A DNA stretch of 64,000 nt, taken from the NCBI GenBank assembly GCA_902702965.1, contig CACRXP010000675.1:177334-241333 (forward strand), given 5' to 3'. The notes below the pieces were generated by a model. The model was not told the DNA's origin. It did no database searches and worked only from the letters and a program-made list of their open reading frames with translations. The position numbers were made by a program, and so were the translations under genes. Shown here piece after piece: positions 45,228 to 57,500 of the stretch; positions within the stretch are counted from its first letter, which is position 1, and every line of letters starts with the position of its first letter. Source of the DNA: Spirometra erinaceieuropaei. Lineage: Eukaryota; Platyhelminthes; Cestoda; Diphyllobothriidea; Diphyllobothriidae.

Positions 45228-48200
45228 GGGGGGTGGTTCATACAATCGTCTTCAATCGTGTAAAGTAGCAAGGAAGTACCGAAAGGATTCCGCATAAATT
45301 AGGGGTTTCGCAGAAGAGACGCACGAGACGCACGAGGTAAAGACACGCACCTCCAATTGGCTAAAAAGTGAAATAATTAGGAGTTCTCGAGGGACATAGT
45401 TCAGGGGGGGGGGTGTAAACACAGCAGTTCCCTACAAAGAAATTTTCCTTATATCCGCATGCAGGATTTTGTCAGGTTGCTATAGAAAAATACGTAAAAG
45501 ATAGCTTGGACACCCCTAGGAGGTAGGCAAACGCGAGTTTATGTCTCGCAACTATTAGTGCATACTACTGACATCTCAGAATCACCGGTTCTTTAAATTT
45601 ACAACTCTAGAATAGATTCATAGTAAACTATAAGAATAAAAGCGATTTCCTTCCATAATACATGACTGATTTAATGTCCGCCCTCAAAAGCAGCCGAAAC
45701 TGTGCCTCTCTTAGGTAGCCACCAGTTCGCGAGTTTGAATCATGCGGGTAGATTAAAAAGCGTCCATCCTATACATAATAGGTCGTTGCGTATAAATCGT
45801 TTTGGCAGCTCGTTTCCCTCAAATCAACTGTGTAACCTCGTTTAAGCAATATTCAGCCAAGATCTGAGCCCTGAAAGGCCTTCGCGTAAAAGCGCGTTTC
45901 GATGACATTCACAGCAGTGAACTTAATCGTTCACTTTCCAAGACTTAGCCGCTGCAGAGGGCTATTGAACGTAGTGGTTGCTTGGTACTGCGCTTCTCTG
46001 CAGCAACCCTATCTGTTGCCGTTCCGGTTTTCGCTACGAGGGTGAGTTTATCCTCGCACGATGTGATCACGTGTCTCCTCGCGTGATCGTATAAATTAGG
46101 CGTTGTCGCAACCGCTCGGTGGGTGTGCATAGCGAACGACTGAAAAAAGCGTGATTCATTAGATTGTCGGGCTTTTTTAACCAGACAGGAAAATATGTCA
46201 CTCTCGACTAGGTGAGGGCTTAACACCACTGTGAGCAAGGAGTTGCGTCGGTTTGAATTTCCGGCAGATGTTCACGGTTGCTTCGCTTTGAACGAGGACG
46301 ACCCAGCGTCTGCTATCGTGGCTCTTGGATTTGCTGACACGTTTTAAAGACAACATTTAACTTATTCTGCTGGCATTGCAATCTTAATAACAATCCGAAA
46401 CGCTTAAATGATTGTATGTGATCGCTTTAAAATCAATGCCTTGCTCGTAAAATATCTGAAAACGTCATTTAAATGAGTTAGTATTTCTTACCATTTATTT
46501 TATCAATGGACCTATTCAATTTGGTATTCCTACGATCCATATACGTCAGAGTAAAGCCTACGTAAAAATCCCCATCAATGCTACCTGAGCTTCGTTGCAT
46601 ACAGTATTTCTGTTTGAATGTGTCCGATAATGTTTAAGACTTTCAAATACTAAACAGCCGCTGGGTTTGTTGGAAAGAATGCAATGTTACTACATGTGAA
46701 CTATCGTCACCGGAACTAGACCACTTCCGTACCCAAGTTCGTGCGGTTGATTTGGCTGCTAATTAAGCCTGACATAGAACTCCTGAAATCAGATGAAACA
46801 ATTACTAAAGTTGTTTAGATAACGAAAGCATTAATCAAGCGAATAGCATGATACGAAGAAACGTATCCAAGGTCAAAGGAATTGGCACGGTTCATTACGA
46901 GAGCGCAGAGCTGCACGGTAAATAACTGCAGGATAACTGATAGGTAAATGCATCCTTGCATCCTTTGTAAAGGTATATAAACGTTAAAGGAGAAAAGACA
47001 TCAGACTTTCTCCGACATAATTACACAAAATACTTCAGTCCTACCGTCGTAACTGACGATTTCCACCAGTGTTCCGCAGCAGTGTGAGAGCAGGTTCGGT
47101 ATTTTGCATGTGATTAAGTCTTTAGTGATAGTAGGCTTGTGCCGCATATAACGCATTCCCTTCTCCCCCACCTGGGCCCAGTATCATGACAGAGTCAAGA
47201 GGACCGGAGGCGATAGAGGGCGCGGGTGGCTAGTATGATGAGAACCCGCACCTGGGCATACCATCACACCCCCTGGTACAAAACGCAAACTGACAAGAAT
47301 TTTTCACCCCAACAAAAAATAGGGGAGGCGGCAGGGATTCCAACTGGCTCGGCGTGAACGGAAAACTTGGCCGGCCACCACACGCCAATGTTAGCATTTC
47401 TTATGAGTGCACATTCCTGATAACGCCTGCCGGAATCCGATCTAGGCCCCGTGACCAAACGCACTAATGTCTAATTGACAAGAGGGCTATGTCAAATCAA
47501 ATGCTTGAGCCATTAGTGGGGCACGATAGACGAAATAGTTATTTGTACTAATAACATGCAATATAAGTTCCAAGATAATAGGGGATGGAACTTTAGCATC
47601 TATTTTTAATTCATCATCCGCAGAAGAATGCTCGTGGTACGACTGAAAAACGTTCCGTGTAACGAAAATGCCTCAAACAGGCATAAAGAATTTTTGTAAA
47701 CTGGTTAACTGCGAATGCTGAGCTATCTTGATTTTTATGAGACCCGAAAAATTGATCACTTTCACTGCCACGTTTCCCACTCAGAAAGTGATTAGACTTT
47801 AAGCTTCAGCAGAACTTCGAAGATTTCAACATGCATTACACACTTAGGACGCTCCCAAATGGCATATTTGTGAAGAAATAATGGCTCTCTCGAATGGCCT
47901 CTAAACTCTCCCTTTAAAATGTTCGCCCTAAACCTCTGCACCTTCCCTCTTTCCTATTCTTAGCCCTCCACAATTACAATGTCATACAGTTGAAAAATCT
48001 CATTCTGTGGCTAATGGAAATCTCCACTGTGGTCTGAATCCCGTACAAATAAAATCGAAGCTTTTTGCATGAAAGATAAGGAAGCAATGCGTCAGGCTGA
48101 ATGATTCTATTCCAGCTTTTTAATTTCTCAAAGAGTTAGAGCGTCGACTCGAAGCAAATTCTTCTACGCAAACCTTTTCAAGCTCGGTTGGGGAGTTGAT

Positions 48201-49408
48201 ATGAATAGTTGAACTAACGTCTACCCGCTCTGGCGAGCTAACCGCGTAATGTTCACAAGCTGCCTGTTGAATCCAGCTGATCAACGCTTGAAATTATCCA
48301 CGCTCTCCTCGCAAGTGCTTCCACATTTGGCCCCTGTTGAAATTCCCCTTACCCCTTTTTGTAACCCCCTTTCGAGCGTGATCGGCATTCTTTTAATTAA
48401 ATATTTTTTTGTATTCTGACCGTGAGCTGGGAATTCGATTTGCTCGAACAGTAACAAAGGAATCCTTTGTCTAGGGTATCCATTGTTGAGGTTTGTACGT
48501 TTTTTATTATTACCTTATTCTATCAATAGTACCGTATATGCACCGAAATCTGTTTTGGCTTATACGCGTGACCCAAGTTACCAAGAATTTTACACTGCCA
48601 GTAGGCGGGAAATCGGCGTCACACGGTCCTGAGCTTGTAGCTGATTTCCGTGCTGTCACCATAGCGAATCACGCAACGAAAGTTGCTATGTTTAGAGTCA
48701 GTTGTGTGGAAACGCACCTCTTCTGTTGCGGTTCAGTCTTCGGGGCGCCAGTTTACCAGCAGAAAATGTAACTGTAGGTTACGCAAACAAGCAGGCTGCG
48801 AAGAATTTGCTCGTATAGGGGCTAGGGGCCTTGTCGATAACTAGCGGCTCTTCGCTGCCACTACCCCCCAAAGTGCGAAATAGACATCCAACTAGAGATT
48901 CCGCATTAACCTTCGGCTTATTAATTAATGCAAGCTTCACTTAGTCCCGTGAGGCATTTATAAGCACTTATAGCACAATTTCCGCCAGAAATAATAATTT
49001 ACATTTTTTAAAATGCAGAAATGGAAATCCTCTTTAGGTCGCAGCTCGGGGAAAAAAACTGCCCTACTTGGTCTTGCAAGTGATAAGCACTATGGCCATA
49101 TGGCTAAAGGTTTTTCTAGCTCAGTGCCTAAATGGGTCCCCGCTTGTCCGACCTGACGACGACTTACATATGGGCCCGAAATAGTTAATCCCCTCCCCCT
49201 CATCTTTATCGATAGTACTCCAGAACAAGGTTACACTGACAACGATAGGCATGTTATGACGCCAAAATCATATGGTAGGTTTTGCAACAGAAGAACTGAA
49301 AATAGATGACTACGTACATAGAGAGACGTGACTGAGTCATTCATAGGTAGTAGATGTGGAAGTAGTGACGTCTCCAATTCGGAGGGAAAGGCAATATCTC
49401 AGAAAATA
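45228..49408. other. No supported gene
   Basis: No long frames (maximum 97 codons) and no recognised motif. A weak B-box-like GCGAGTTTGAATC at 45730-45743 might be a very old SINE. Confidence 0.5.
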
Positions 49409-49410
49409 TA

Positions 49411-50375
49411 CAGTGCGTGACCCATCTCATGAAATATTGGCTGAAATTCTGAAATCCGTTTTCGATTATGAAGAATTACTTAAGCTTGGTTGTAATACTG
49501 ACTGTCTTGCGACATGATGCTATAATATTTTGGACTCGGTAGGATGTTAGCTTTTGAATGCACTGCTTTTCAATCGCCTGTAAAAACCGTACTCGGTAAA
49601 AAATGACTACTTATGTAGCATGCATTTTTCACACTGATTTCCGATGGTCTCGCAAATTCAAATATATTTTATAGAAAGCAGGAACAAAAGTATACTTTCT
49701 TTCAGTGGTTTGATAGCGAAGATGGCGTATAATTAGGTTTTTAAAAAGTTTCCTAATTCCCGAATAATTTGGAGCCTAATCGGCCGTTGCATTAGCGCCT
49801 AGTGATTCCAGTCTACAAGGTGCATGAGTTCCTCGTAAAGAAAATCACATATTCTATTATGCCTCTAAAAAGAGATCATATAGCGTCCATAAAATTTTTT
49901 CATGGATGCGGACTGTGTTGTACATTTCACGAGGAGCAGTGGTTAACGGAGGGGTACAATGCTGTATGAATGGACATTACACGGTCTTAAAAATCTCATA
50001 ATTGGAAACTTTTTTAAAATCGAATTACACGCCTTCTTCGAGTACAAAAGATAAATATGGCGTGATTCGCTATTAAACGGCTGAAAGAAAGCGTGTTTTT
50101 GTTCGTGCTTTCTATAAAATGTATTTGGATTTGCGAGACCATCGGAAATCAGTGTGAAAAATGCATGCTTCATAAGTAGCCATTTTTACCGAGTACGGTT
50201 TTTACAGGCGATTGAGAAGCAGTGCATTCAAAAGCCAACATCCTACCGAGTCCGAAATATTATATGATTATGTCGCAAGACAATCAGTATTACAACCGCG
50301 CTTAAGTTTCCAATTCGTAATCGAAAACGCATTTCAGAATTGCAGCCAACATTTCATGAGATCGATCACGCACTG
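49411..50375. repeat. Long foldback (terminal inverted repeat) element flanked by TA
   Basis: The left arm 49411-49758 and right arm 50000-50375 are reverse complements with modest divergence and separated by about 240 bp. The ends are CAGTGCGTGACCCATCTCAT and its near complement finishing ATCACGCACTG. TA immediately flanks both ends (49409-49410 and 50376-50377), as expected for insertion at a TA target. No transposase lies inside. It behaves like a non-autonomous Tc1/mariner-type foldback, though the superfamily is inferred only from the TA. Confidence 0.85.
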
Positions 50376-50377
50376 TA

Positions 50378-51589
50378 AGCTTGCCAGAATGCATCTTTTA
50401 GCTTAGGATGCGGTCTACCATTTAAGCAATAACAGTCCACCAAACCCAGCCTATTAGTTGACATATGCGGAGGTTACCTTTGCTAGAGTTTTTACCGTGG
50501 ATTTGGGTATACTGTGTCGCTGTTGCTTTTGTCCAAAAGGGACCTTTATTTTTCCCCAAGGAAAGCTTTACTTTGACTGCACCGAATCGGCGTGAACCTA
50601 TAACAGTTGCCGTACATGTTTGTAACACTGTTTGTATGGTGTTTTGGGGCAGCTGGGTAACCTTTCGCTCTTAGCTGTCAAGTCTCGTCTTTCCATGTGA
50701 GCTTCGTCTAAAGCAACCCTCTCTATGGTTGGGCGCACACGTGAAGCTCGCCCGCGGTAAAGGCCAGGCATGTTTGCAGACTGTCTGGTCTTTCTGAACA
50801 CATAAAAACTCTGACTATTGGCCCCGGACCGAGCAATTGGCATGCAGTTAGGCGGGACTTGGAAAGTCGTTTGACTACAGAGGCTAACACCACGTCGACC
50901 ATTACCGTAGATTTCATCGGTCATCTGACAACTCTAGGCAATGCGCTGGTGCTCGGAAATGGGAAGAGGGATTGAGGCTAATCTTGGAAAGGAATCTATC
51001 CTGTATGCAAGTCAACGCTTTCACTGTAAGACTAAATCTGACGGCACGCTACCAGCCATGGGCTGGAAGGTTGTCAACTGACGCAATAACTCGGTTTTGT
51101 TAAGGACTGAAGTGCAGGCTGCAATGGCTCCTTCCTAACATGTTCATTATGTGCGATGCACAACAGACGGCGACTTCTCGCCAAGTGTCTCATTGCTCCC
51201 AGTCTCACTCTCAGCTGAGCAAATACGGACAGATTACTGGGGTATGGCAGAGGAAACAGAGAGTGAGGTTGAACCAGTTCAAGGCCAGTACCTGATGTCC
51301 TCGCCACAAACAAATAAATGCGGTTTACGGGTGCCAGCTGGGAGGAGATACTCCGGTTCCTCTTTGGAACGAAGTCCAAACTACAGTTGTTACCGCTTCT
51401 CCAAATATGAGGTTGGTCATAGCTGGTCGATGGCGGTTAATAGGGTGGGAATGGTCACTTCAGTCTTTTGACCACGAATAACTTAACCGGTAACTACACT
51501 TGTCAGCTTCGTTGAGTGAGTTTAGGCTTTCACGCGCCTACGAGTGCCACGAAGGTCGCATTAAGAATAATCAACTGTAGGCTAACAAT
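50378..51589. other. No supported gene
   Basis: Frames of up to 108 codons without motifs on both strands. Confidence 0.5.
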
Positions 51590-52362
51590 CGGGAGATGGC
51601 ACCCAAAAAAATCCGCCCAACCAAAGCAGCCTGCCTTACGGGACAGGTGGTAATAGGGGTTTTATGGGTGGTGGCTGGTCGGGATGTACGATACTAGCCG
51701 ACGGAAAGCCTTATCTAAACAGCTAGATGATCGAAGTTGGTCCGCTCTCCGTTCCGTTATTAGAAAATGGGTCGCCAAAGGCAGTACAGTGGTAACAGAC
51801 GAGTGGAAGTCGTATAATCCTCTTCCCTTAGAAGGCTATCTACATTTCTCTGTTAACCACTTAAAGAACTTCAAGGTGCCTACCATCGGACGGCACACCA
51901 ATGTCATTGAGGCATACTGGGGTAGACTGAAAAGGAAACTCCACGAGGGAGGGCCTGTATGTGGTCGAGCTGTGTGGGCTCACATAGACGAAGTACAGTA
52001 TCGTCTTTGGTTTGGCCTCAATGCCATATCTTTGACAGATGCCTGGAAACTGTTCCTGTCCCATGTTGTGCAGACGTATCTTATTTAAAAGTGATTTTGT
52101 TTGGTAATAAACTTCCATAATGCGAATGTATGTCGTACATTCAGGTGGACGTGTGTAACGATGGGGAAGGTTGAGTAACAGCGACCATCGTCCACGTAAC
52201 CTCCTGCGATGTTCGTTCGGCCAGCCCATGTTAGGCCATCGGGGAAAGTCAACGTAGTACGTGGAAGTAGGCATGGAACCGCTGATATAGCCTGAAGGCG
52301 TTTGAGACCACTGTTAAAGGTATAATTTCTAGGTAACGGATTTTTTTGGGTGCCATCTCCCG
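51590..52362 (+). mobile_element. Merlin-type DNA transposon, internally deleted
   Basis: Perfect 26-bp terminal inverted repeats (51590-51615 and 52337-52362) begin CGGGAGATGGCACCC. Between them is the C-terminal half of an IS1595/Merlin-like transposase. No 8-9 bp target duplication is visible in the flanks (CTAACAAT left, AGTGTTAC right), which may reflect decay or recombination between copies. At 773 bp it is a deletion derivative that would need a transposase supplied in trans. Confidence 0.85.
51684..52088 (+). pseudogene. Merlin/ISXO2-like transposase, C-terminal half
   Basis: The open frame reads 'RSWSALRSVIRKWVAKGS', then 'VVTDEWKSYNPLPLEGYLHF' with the second catalytic aspartate, and 'SVNHLKNFKVP', 'GRHTNVIEAYWGRLKRKL' with the catalytic glutamate. 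These are the two C-terminal motifs of the DDE domain shared by bacterial IS1016/IS1595 and eukaryotic Merlin transposases. About half the usual protein is missing: the N-terminus and first aspartate are absent, and text just upstream is out of frame. The remaining frame has no stop, suggesting a recent deletion rather than long decay. Confidence 0.85.
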
Positions 52363-52949
52363 AGTGTTACCTTTAAAGCATAACAAGACAAGCGTGTTCC
52401 ACAACCCGATCGGTGGACGCAATTCCAATATAAGCTATTCCCGGTACGCATGCAGGAGACGGAAGAGGTCTTGTTTAGACCAAATTGAAGGGATCAAGGG
52501 AAGTACCTACGCCAATGTTTTATGAGTCCTTGGAACAGTACGGCGACAAATCAAGACTGGGTTCGGGAAAACGTCGAAACAATGCGGTGTCATCCCTCTG
52601 AGTGAAACAGGCTACACCAGACTGACGTAAAACCGGTCCTACGCAATCTTTGAGGGCTTCTTTCGATGCCTCAGCCAAGTGCAAAAATCGGATAGGCACA
52701 AAATGATTGGCTTAATAGCAAGACAACGGAGATCCAGGGATACGAAGCCACTTTTAAATAAGGAACTTGTTTGCAGCCATCAGAGCAATCACAAGTCAAT
52801 GGAATCGTTCCACCGCCTGAATCGGAAAACACAATCTGTCGGAATCATTGATTTTGCGGTTCTGGGTAGGGTCCATCTGGATCGTAGTCAAACACCGGTT
52901 TGCAAACAACATGAAAACCGTCAGAAAATTGTTCTATGAAGAGGCAAAT
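52363..52949. other. No supported gene
   Basis: An 86-codon frame at 52679-52939 could be upstream LINE sequence, but no motif was recognised. Confidence 0.45.
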
Positions 52950-53210
52950 CCTTGCATTGATAGCTTTCCCTTCCTGTTGGAAACGAGCTTGGTGGCACGG
53001 CAGAGGTCCAGTGGGAACGCCCTAGACTTTGACTTAGTTCCAGCGGAATTTTACAAGCACGGGGATCCCGAAATCTAAAGATTAATTTGACTTCATTGGG
53101 AGATTTGGAAAGGGAAGAAATGCTGCAGGACTTCAAAGGTGCCGTTTTTGTCCGTCTCAACAAACGAAAAGTAAATCGTCTGGCCGGCTTCAACGGACGA
53201 GGACCGTCTC
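52950..53210 (+). pseudogene. LINE-B family fragment (RT N-terminus)
   Basis: 'FPFLLETSLVARQRSSGNAL' and 'LVPAEFYKHGDPEI' are followed, after a frame change, by 'REEMLQDFKGAVFVRLNKRK'. This is the start of the LINE-B-type reverse transcriptase, where related proteins have AEIYKHGG and PQDFKDATIVHLYKRKG. Only this part is recognisable; the palm is missing. Confidence 0.65.
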
Positions 53211-54000
53211 TTCATTGAGCTGGAGGCGAAGTGATTTCCATCGTTTATCCAAATCGCCTGACCACACCGCTAGAGCCAGACCACTTACGGAGACGCAGAG
53301 CGGATCCCTGAAGCGTCGTCGGACCGCAGACACGATCTTCATGATCCAACGACAATAAACACAGTTAAACAATACTAACCAACCTTCACACTGTCCCTGT
53401 CGATTTAACACAGGACCTCAAAATTGTAGAACGTGAGGGACACTTCTTGATGAAATTAGGATCGCCTAGACGGTTTACGCTGACCGTTGTATAGCTGCCC
53501 ACCTGCCTGTAACGCGCGTCAGGGGGGGCGGGTCTGTAGGCCAAGCTTCCACGATCACAAACGGAGATGAGCAGTGCTTCCTGCCCGTTCTAACTTTCTT
53601 TGGTTTCATGTTCTTCGTCATATCGATGAACATTTACATAGAGGAGCAACACGAAATCAAGTGCAGTTACCATACCGATATAGACTGATCAACATCGGAG
53701 ATGTGCAGAACGAAGCGTTAATAGAAATGGCCAGTTTCGATGACCTACTATTCATGGACAAATACCGCGATGGAAGCGGGTAGGCGATTGAGCGTGGATT
53801 GCTTTGCCTCCGGCCGCTCAACATAAGGCCTCCATTAGCACGCAGAATAAAGTGGTTGCGAATCAACAGGCGCCATCTAATGAATACAAAGGACCCAAGT
53901 TATTTTCGTTGGCATTCGTATTGTATCTGTGGGCATATTCGCATACGTATAAATTATCATCTGGAGAAATGTCCTGACCAAGGGAGGATGAGGATGAAAA
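53211..54000. other. No supported gene
   Basis: No recognisable coding or repeat sequence. Confidence 0.45.
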
Positions 54001-54006
54001 TGAAGG

Positions 54007-54066
54007 GAAGGAGAAGGAGAAGGAGAAGGAGGAGGAGGAGGAGGAGGAGGAGGAGGAGGAGGAGGA
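54007..54066 (+). repeat. (GGA)n / (GAA)n microsatellite at PLE-2 tail
   Basis: A purine-rich triplet array directly precedes the GCGATC box of the minus-strand PLE-2 tail, the same position as the (GAA)n array at 18893-18969. Confidence 0.85.
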
Positions 54067-55006
54067 AAAGATGCGATCAATAGAAAGAGAAGTCTGTTGG
54101 CCTGACTTTTCGGATTCTCACTCGAAATATTCATCGGTGACAATCGCAGAAAATGGTCATATGGAGACACAAGGGGCGCAGTATTTATAGGGCAAGGGGT
54201 AGGGGTATGATTTACGGCCGGGATTGCTTGCTCCGGGCAGTAATTGTGCTAAAATAAAATAACTTGCGATATGCATTTGTACATGGTAGAGAAAGAAATA
54301 GGAAGGCCTGACGGTGGCTGTCACGCGGGTGTGGTCAAGATGCTTTAAGGTAGTCATCGTAGTAAGAATACGACAATACAATACCTTTTTGGCGAAACCT
54401 ACAAACGGGCGTAAAATTCCTTTAGTATTATCATTAAATGGTAAAAAATAATGTCCCCTTTTAGTTGGTGTCAATATAGAGGATCGAAGTTTTAGATACC
54501 ACAAAGTTCCTATATATCCAGTTATCTTGCTCAATACAAATGCTCCCCGGAGTAAGTGACCGCGGCCATAAACCATACCCTTGCCGGGCACGGTTTCCAG
54601 ACGGACACACGCCAACTATATTTGGCAGTACTCGTGTTCATCGCTGGGGGTCGTAGTTGGTGCGATAATTGCATGTCGGTCGTTAGTGGCTGTGAGTTCA
54701 TCAACGTTGACGATTCTTGACGTGACGATTACGCAGACATTTGGTTTATTGTCACTAAAATTGTCGGTCATCCGCGCCCCCCCTCCCCGCTGACTAATTA
54801 GTTTGCTCTGGCAAAATTGCAACGCAGAATATAGAGGCCGGATGAAATTTGTCTTGTTGGTTGGATGCTGTCCGGAGGACCATGGCTCAAGCATCTCACT
54901 ATTAACGCGATTGTCACCTCTTGCGAGGATTTCGGCCTCACCAAACTTGAAGGTGTGGCCAGGTCCCATCGAATAAACAGCGATTTGCAGCTGCGGACAA
55001 AGCAAC
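54067..55006 (-). mobile_element. PLE-2 copy, minus-strand arm of an inverted pair
   Basis: The minus frame 54616-55005 contains 'GPGHTFKFGEAEILARGDNR' and 'VNSEMLEPWSSG', the end of the PLE-2 GIY-YIG domain (compare AEILARGDDRVSRELLESWF at 18888-20007). Its tail includes the ATAAATACTGCG box and a hammerhead-like motif at 54099-54140 (CCGATGA, GAGAATCC, GAAAAGTC, AGGCC), ending at the triplet array. An apparent insert at 54190-54586 separates coding end and tail. Confidence 0.8.
54190..54586. repeat. Putative insert with imperfect inverted ends in the PLE-2 3' region
   Basis: The sibling arm has CACGAGTACCGTGCTCC directly followed by ATAAATACTGCG; here about 440 bp separate the two boxes. 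The insert starts GGCAAGGGGTAGGGGTATGA and ends with the near complement (CGGCCATAAACCATACCC, TTGCC), which suggests a short terminal-inverted-repeat element. Confidence 0.5.
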
Positions 55007-55775
55007 TATGTTGGAGAAACTGGGAGGCCGTCAGTTGCCTTCTCACGCCATCCGGATTTGCAGTCGCACACAGGTCGGAGGCAACCATCCGGCATCAGGT
55101 CATGAAGCCGAAAGACCCACTGCCATGGCAAGAAACGTCTGGAGTCGTTTACCGAATCTGATGCAGTTTCGGACGAAGCACTTATGTCGGAGAAACTGGG
55201 AGAATACTGCGAAGGCGAATGGCCGAGCATGCAGCAGCAGTGGGACGGGGGACGGGGGTAATGACGCTAACTCACAGATCGCGGCTCGTTCAACAGGACC
55301 CGGCCACGTCTTTCAGTTTGATGAGGCCGAAATCCCGCAAGGGATGGCAACCGTGTGAGCCGTGAGCTGCTTTACTCATGTTCCTCTGACCCGCATTCAA
55401 TTACTAAGCGCAATGACCTTTCACCTCCACATTTTGAGCTTCGATTTTGCCTAGGCAAATTGCTAGCAACGCAGGGAGGCTGCGGGTGACCAGTAGCCAC
55501 TGTGGCAGTCAGCCAAATAATCGTCACGTCAAGACTCGTCAACACTGATGAAATCACGATAATTAACGACTTGGGTACGGACCGACAAACAATCCTCGCA
55601 TCAACTACGACCCCCAACGATGAACACGAGTACCGTGCTCCATAAATACTGCGCCCCTTGTGTCCCCATATTACCCTTTTCTGCGACTGTCCCTGGTGGA
55701 AAGTTCGATTGAGAATCCGAAACGTCAGGCCGACAAAGTTCCTACTCCAGCGATCGGATCTTCTTCTTCTGCTGC
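55007..55775 (+). mobile_element. PLE-2 copy, plus-strand arm of an inverted pair
   Basis: Plus-strand text gives 'GFAVAHRSEATIRHQVMKPK' and 'DPLPWQETSGVVYRI', then 'NDANSQIAARSTGPGHVFQF' and 'DEAEIPQGMATV'. These are consecutive parts of the PLE-2 protein with a deletion/frameshift in the nuclease. The tail carries CATAAATACTGCGCCCC, then CTGGTGG, GAGAATCC, GAAACGTC, AGGCC (55687-55731, eroded hammerhead-like motif), CAGCGATCGGA and a TTC tail. It meets the minus arm head to head near 55006. Confidence 0.8.
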
Positions 55776-55780
55776 TGAAC

Positions 55781-56440
55781 TGTCAAGCAGTGTCTGAGGA
55801 ACAGGACCAATATAGCTGCTCTCTGCTTTAATCGGTTTGTTGTAGAAAGGACATGGGTCATGTGCCCAGATGCGGCTGAGTCGCATTACGTGCTGCAAAG
55901 TCAGTCGTGGCTGTCTGCAGGCGCATGGGTCGGCAAGGACAGAACGTCCTCGAGCGGAGGCAACAAGGGAGGATAGCCTTGACGCGTAGGGCGTCAAACA
56001 AAGACGGTCAGCCTCACAATGACGGAGGCCGGCCACAACGAAGTGTCAACACGTCCAAAAAGCAATCTTGTATTCAAAGTAAGTATCAGGAGAACCACTG
56101 CTTCGGAACAAAATGGTCGGAACAGTAGTTGGCATCCGCGTCAGCCGCACTATCATCAATTGTAGTGCGGGGACGCTCACCAACCGCGTTAAAGTGCACA
56201 TGACGAAGACGATAATGTTCTCACAGACCAACGAATGATATCTCACGAGTCGTAAGTACCAAGAGCAGTAAGTAGAACCGGTTGGTGAATGAAATCGATA
56301 TTCAAAACGTAGAATGACATGACAGCAGAGCACGCCAGCAAAGCCGGGGTTGTACAGTGGTGTTGTTCCCGTCACGTTAAAACAAGCAATTCGATAAAAG
56401 AAAACGGGACTAGATTGTCAAATGTGAGTTATTCTGGTAC
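55781..56440. other. No supported gene
   Basis: Short frames without motifs. Confidence 0.5.
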
Positions 56441-56900
56441 CTCGCCATACCCACTCCTTCCGTTGTGTCTTGGGGTACGACCCAGAGGCCTGCAGGCAGC
56501 CATACAGCGGCGGGTATCACAGGCAGAATGACAACCAAAAAAAAAGAAACTGGGGTGGCCATTTCTGGTCTACTAGGCGTCATTGGCTAGTCATACCCTA
56601 CCCCAGGTTGACTTGAAGTTCAACGCTGTAGCCATTGAGCCCAAGGCCCAACTTCATGAGCATGTCCGGTAATGCTACCGGCGAGCGCCAACTACCATAG
56701 TTAATTTGCCCGCTCGTAACTTAGAGGATGAGTCCCTGACTCAATGGTTAGCGCGCTGGACTTCTTGCCAACGGAGCTCGGGTTCAAAACACGAAGCTAT
56801 GCTCCAAGCAGTGACCCATCCCGATAACCGATTCGACCGCCGGCCTAAATCACAAGGGGAGGGGACGGGTGGTATGGGGTCGCCTTACCTGGTGAAGATG
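56441..56900 (+). repeat. Diverged copy of the composite SINE
   Basis: CAGCGGCGGGTATCACAGGC and GGTGGCCATTTCTGGTCTAC match the first module at 4215-4290. CCGGCGAGCGCCAACTACCA matches its right end. A tRNA-like head follows, with CTCAATGGTTAGCGCGCTGG, ACTTCTTGCC and GGGTTCAAAAC. The order is the same as at 4134-4551 although similarity is patchy, which implies that the composite spreads as a unit. Confidence 0.6.
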
Positions 56901-57353
56901 TGTTCTTGATGCCTGTCCCAGTCATCTCCTGGCACGTACACGCAGAGGCTGTATGCTTAGTTGGCCATAATTTCTAGACTCCCAGTCGTTACCGATGTTT
57001 TCTCTACCCTCCCGCCAAATCATAAACGTCCTGCTGAGGTAACAACTGTAATTCCGTCAGCGACCTTGGCTAATTCACGTTGCCCTCTCAATAGACCAAA
57101 TTCCTGATGCCCAGCGGAACTCGATAATTACTTGTGTGGTGTAAGCAAACTTATTCAGGTAACTCCTCCCTTCTTCTCCACGATGGGAGAGCGTAGAAAA
57201 CTCGTCCTAAACAAATGCTGACCGTTGTGCTGTCTGTCAGTTCTCTGCGGCTCGAGCACGCCAAACGCACGGTAGAAACACCATACAAAACGACAACCTC
57301 TTCCCAACCCCTCCCCCCTACCCCTCCCTCCACAGTAACCTCGCCCTCGGCGG
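56901..57353. other. No supported gene
   Basis: Pyrimidine-rich tract at 57300-57330; nothing else seen. Confidence 0.5.
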
Positions 57354-57500
57354 GGCCTCGTAGCTCAAGTGTTTAGAGCGTTGGCTGTACTAAAGCCTTC
57401 CCTCTACTGCGTGGGTTTGAATCCCACCGAGGCGCCGAGTTTTTTCCTACTTAGATAAATATGAATTATTCAAAAATCTGCCAAAACATCTATGAATATG
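57354..57500 (+). repeat. tRNA-Ser-like SINE copy
   Basis: GGCCTCGTAGCTCAAGTG and GCGTGGGTTTGAATCCC give A and B boxes. The loop reads GTACTAA, and the same tail follows (GAGGCGCCGAG, poly-T, AAATATGAATTATTC, AAAAATCTGCCAAAACATC). More diverged in the tail than the 40288-40689 copy. Confidence 0.82.

Noticed and set aside
45721..45760. Possible old SINE head (GCGAGTTTGAATC)
   Set aside because: Only a B-box-like match; no A box or shared tail.
53799..54170. Arginine-rich and proline-rich frames
   Set aside because: Translation of the (GGA)n array; no flanking coding signal.
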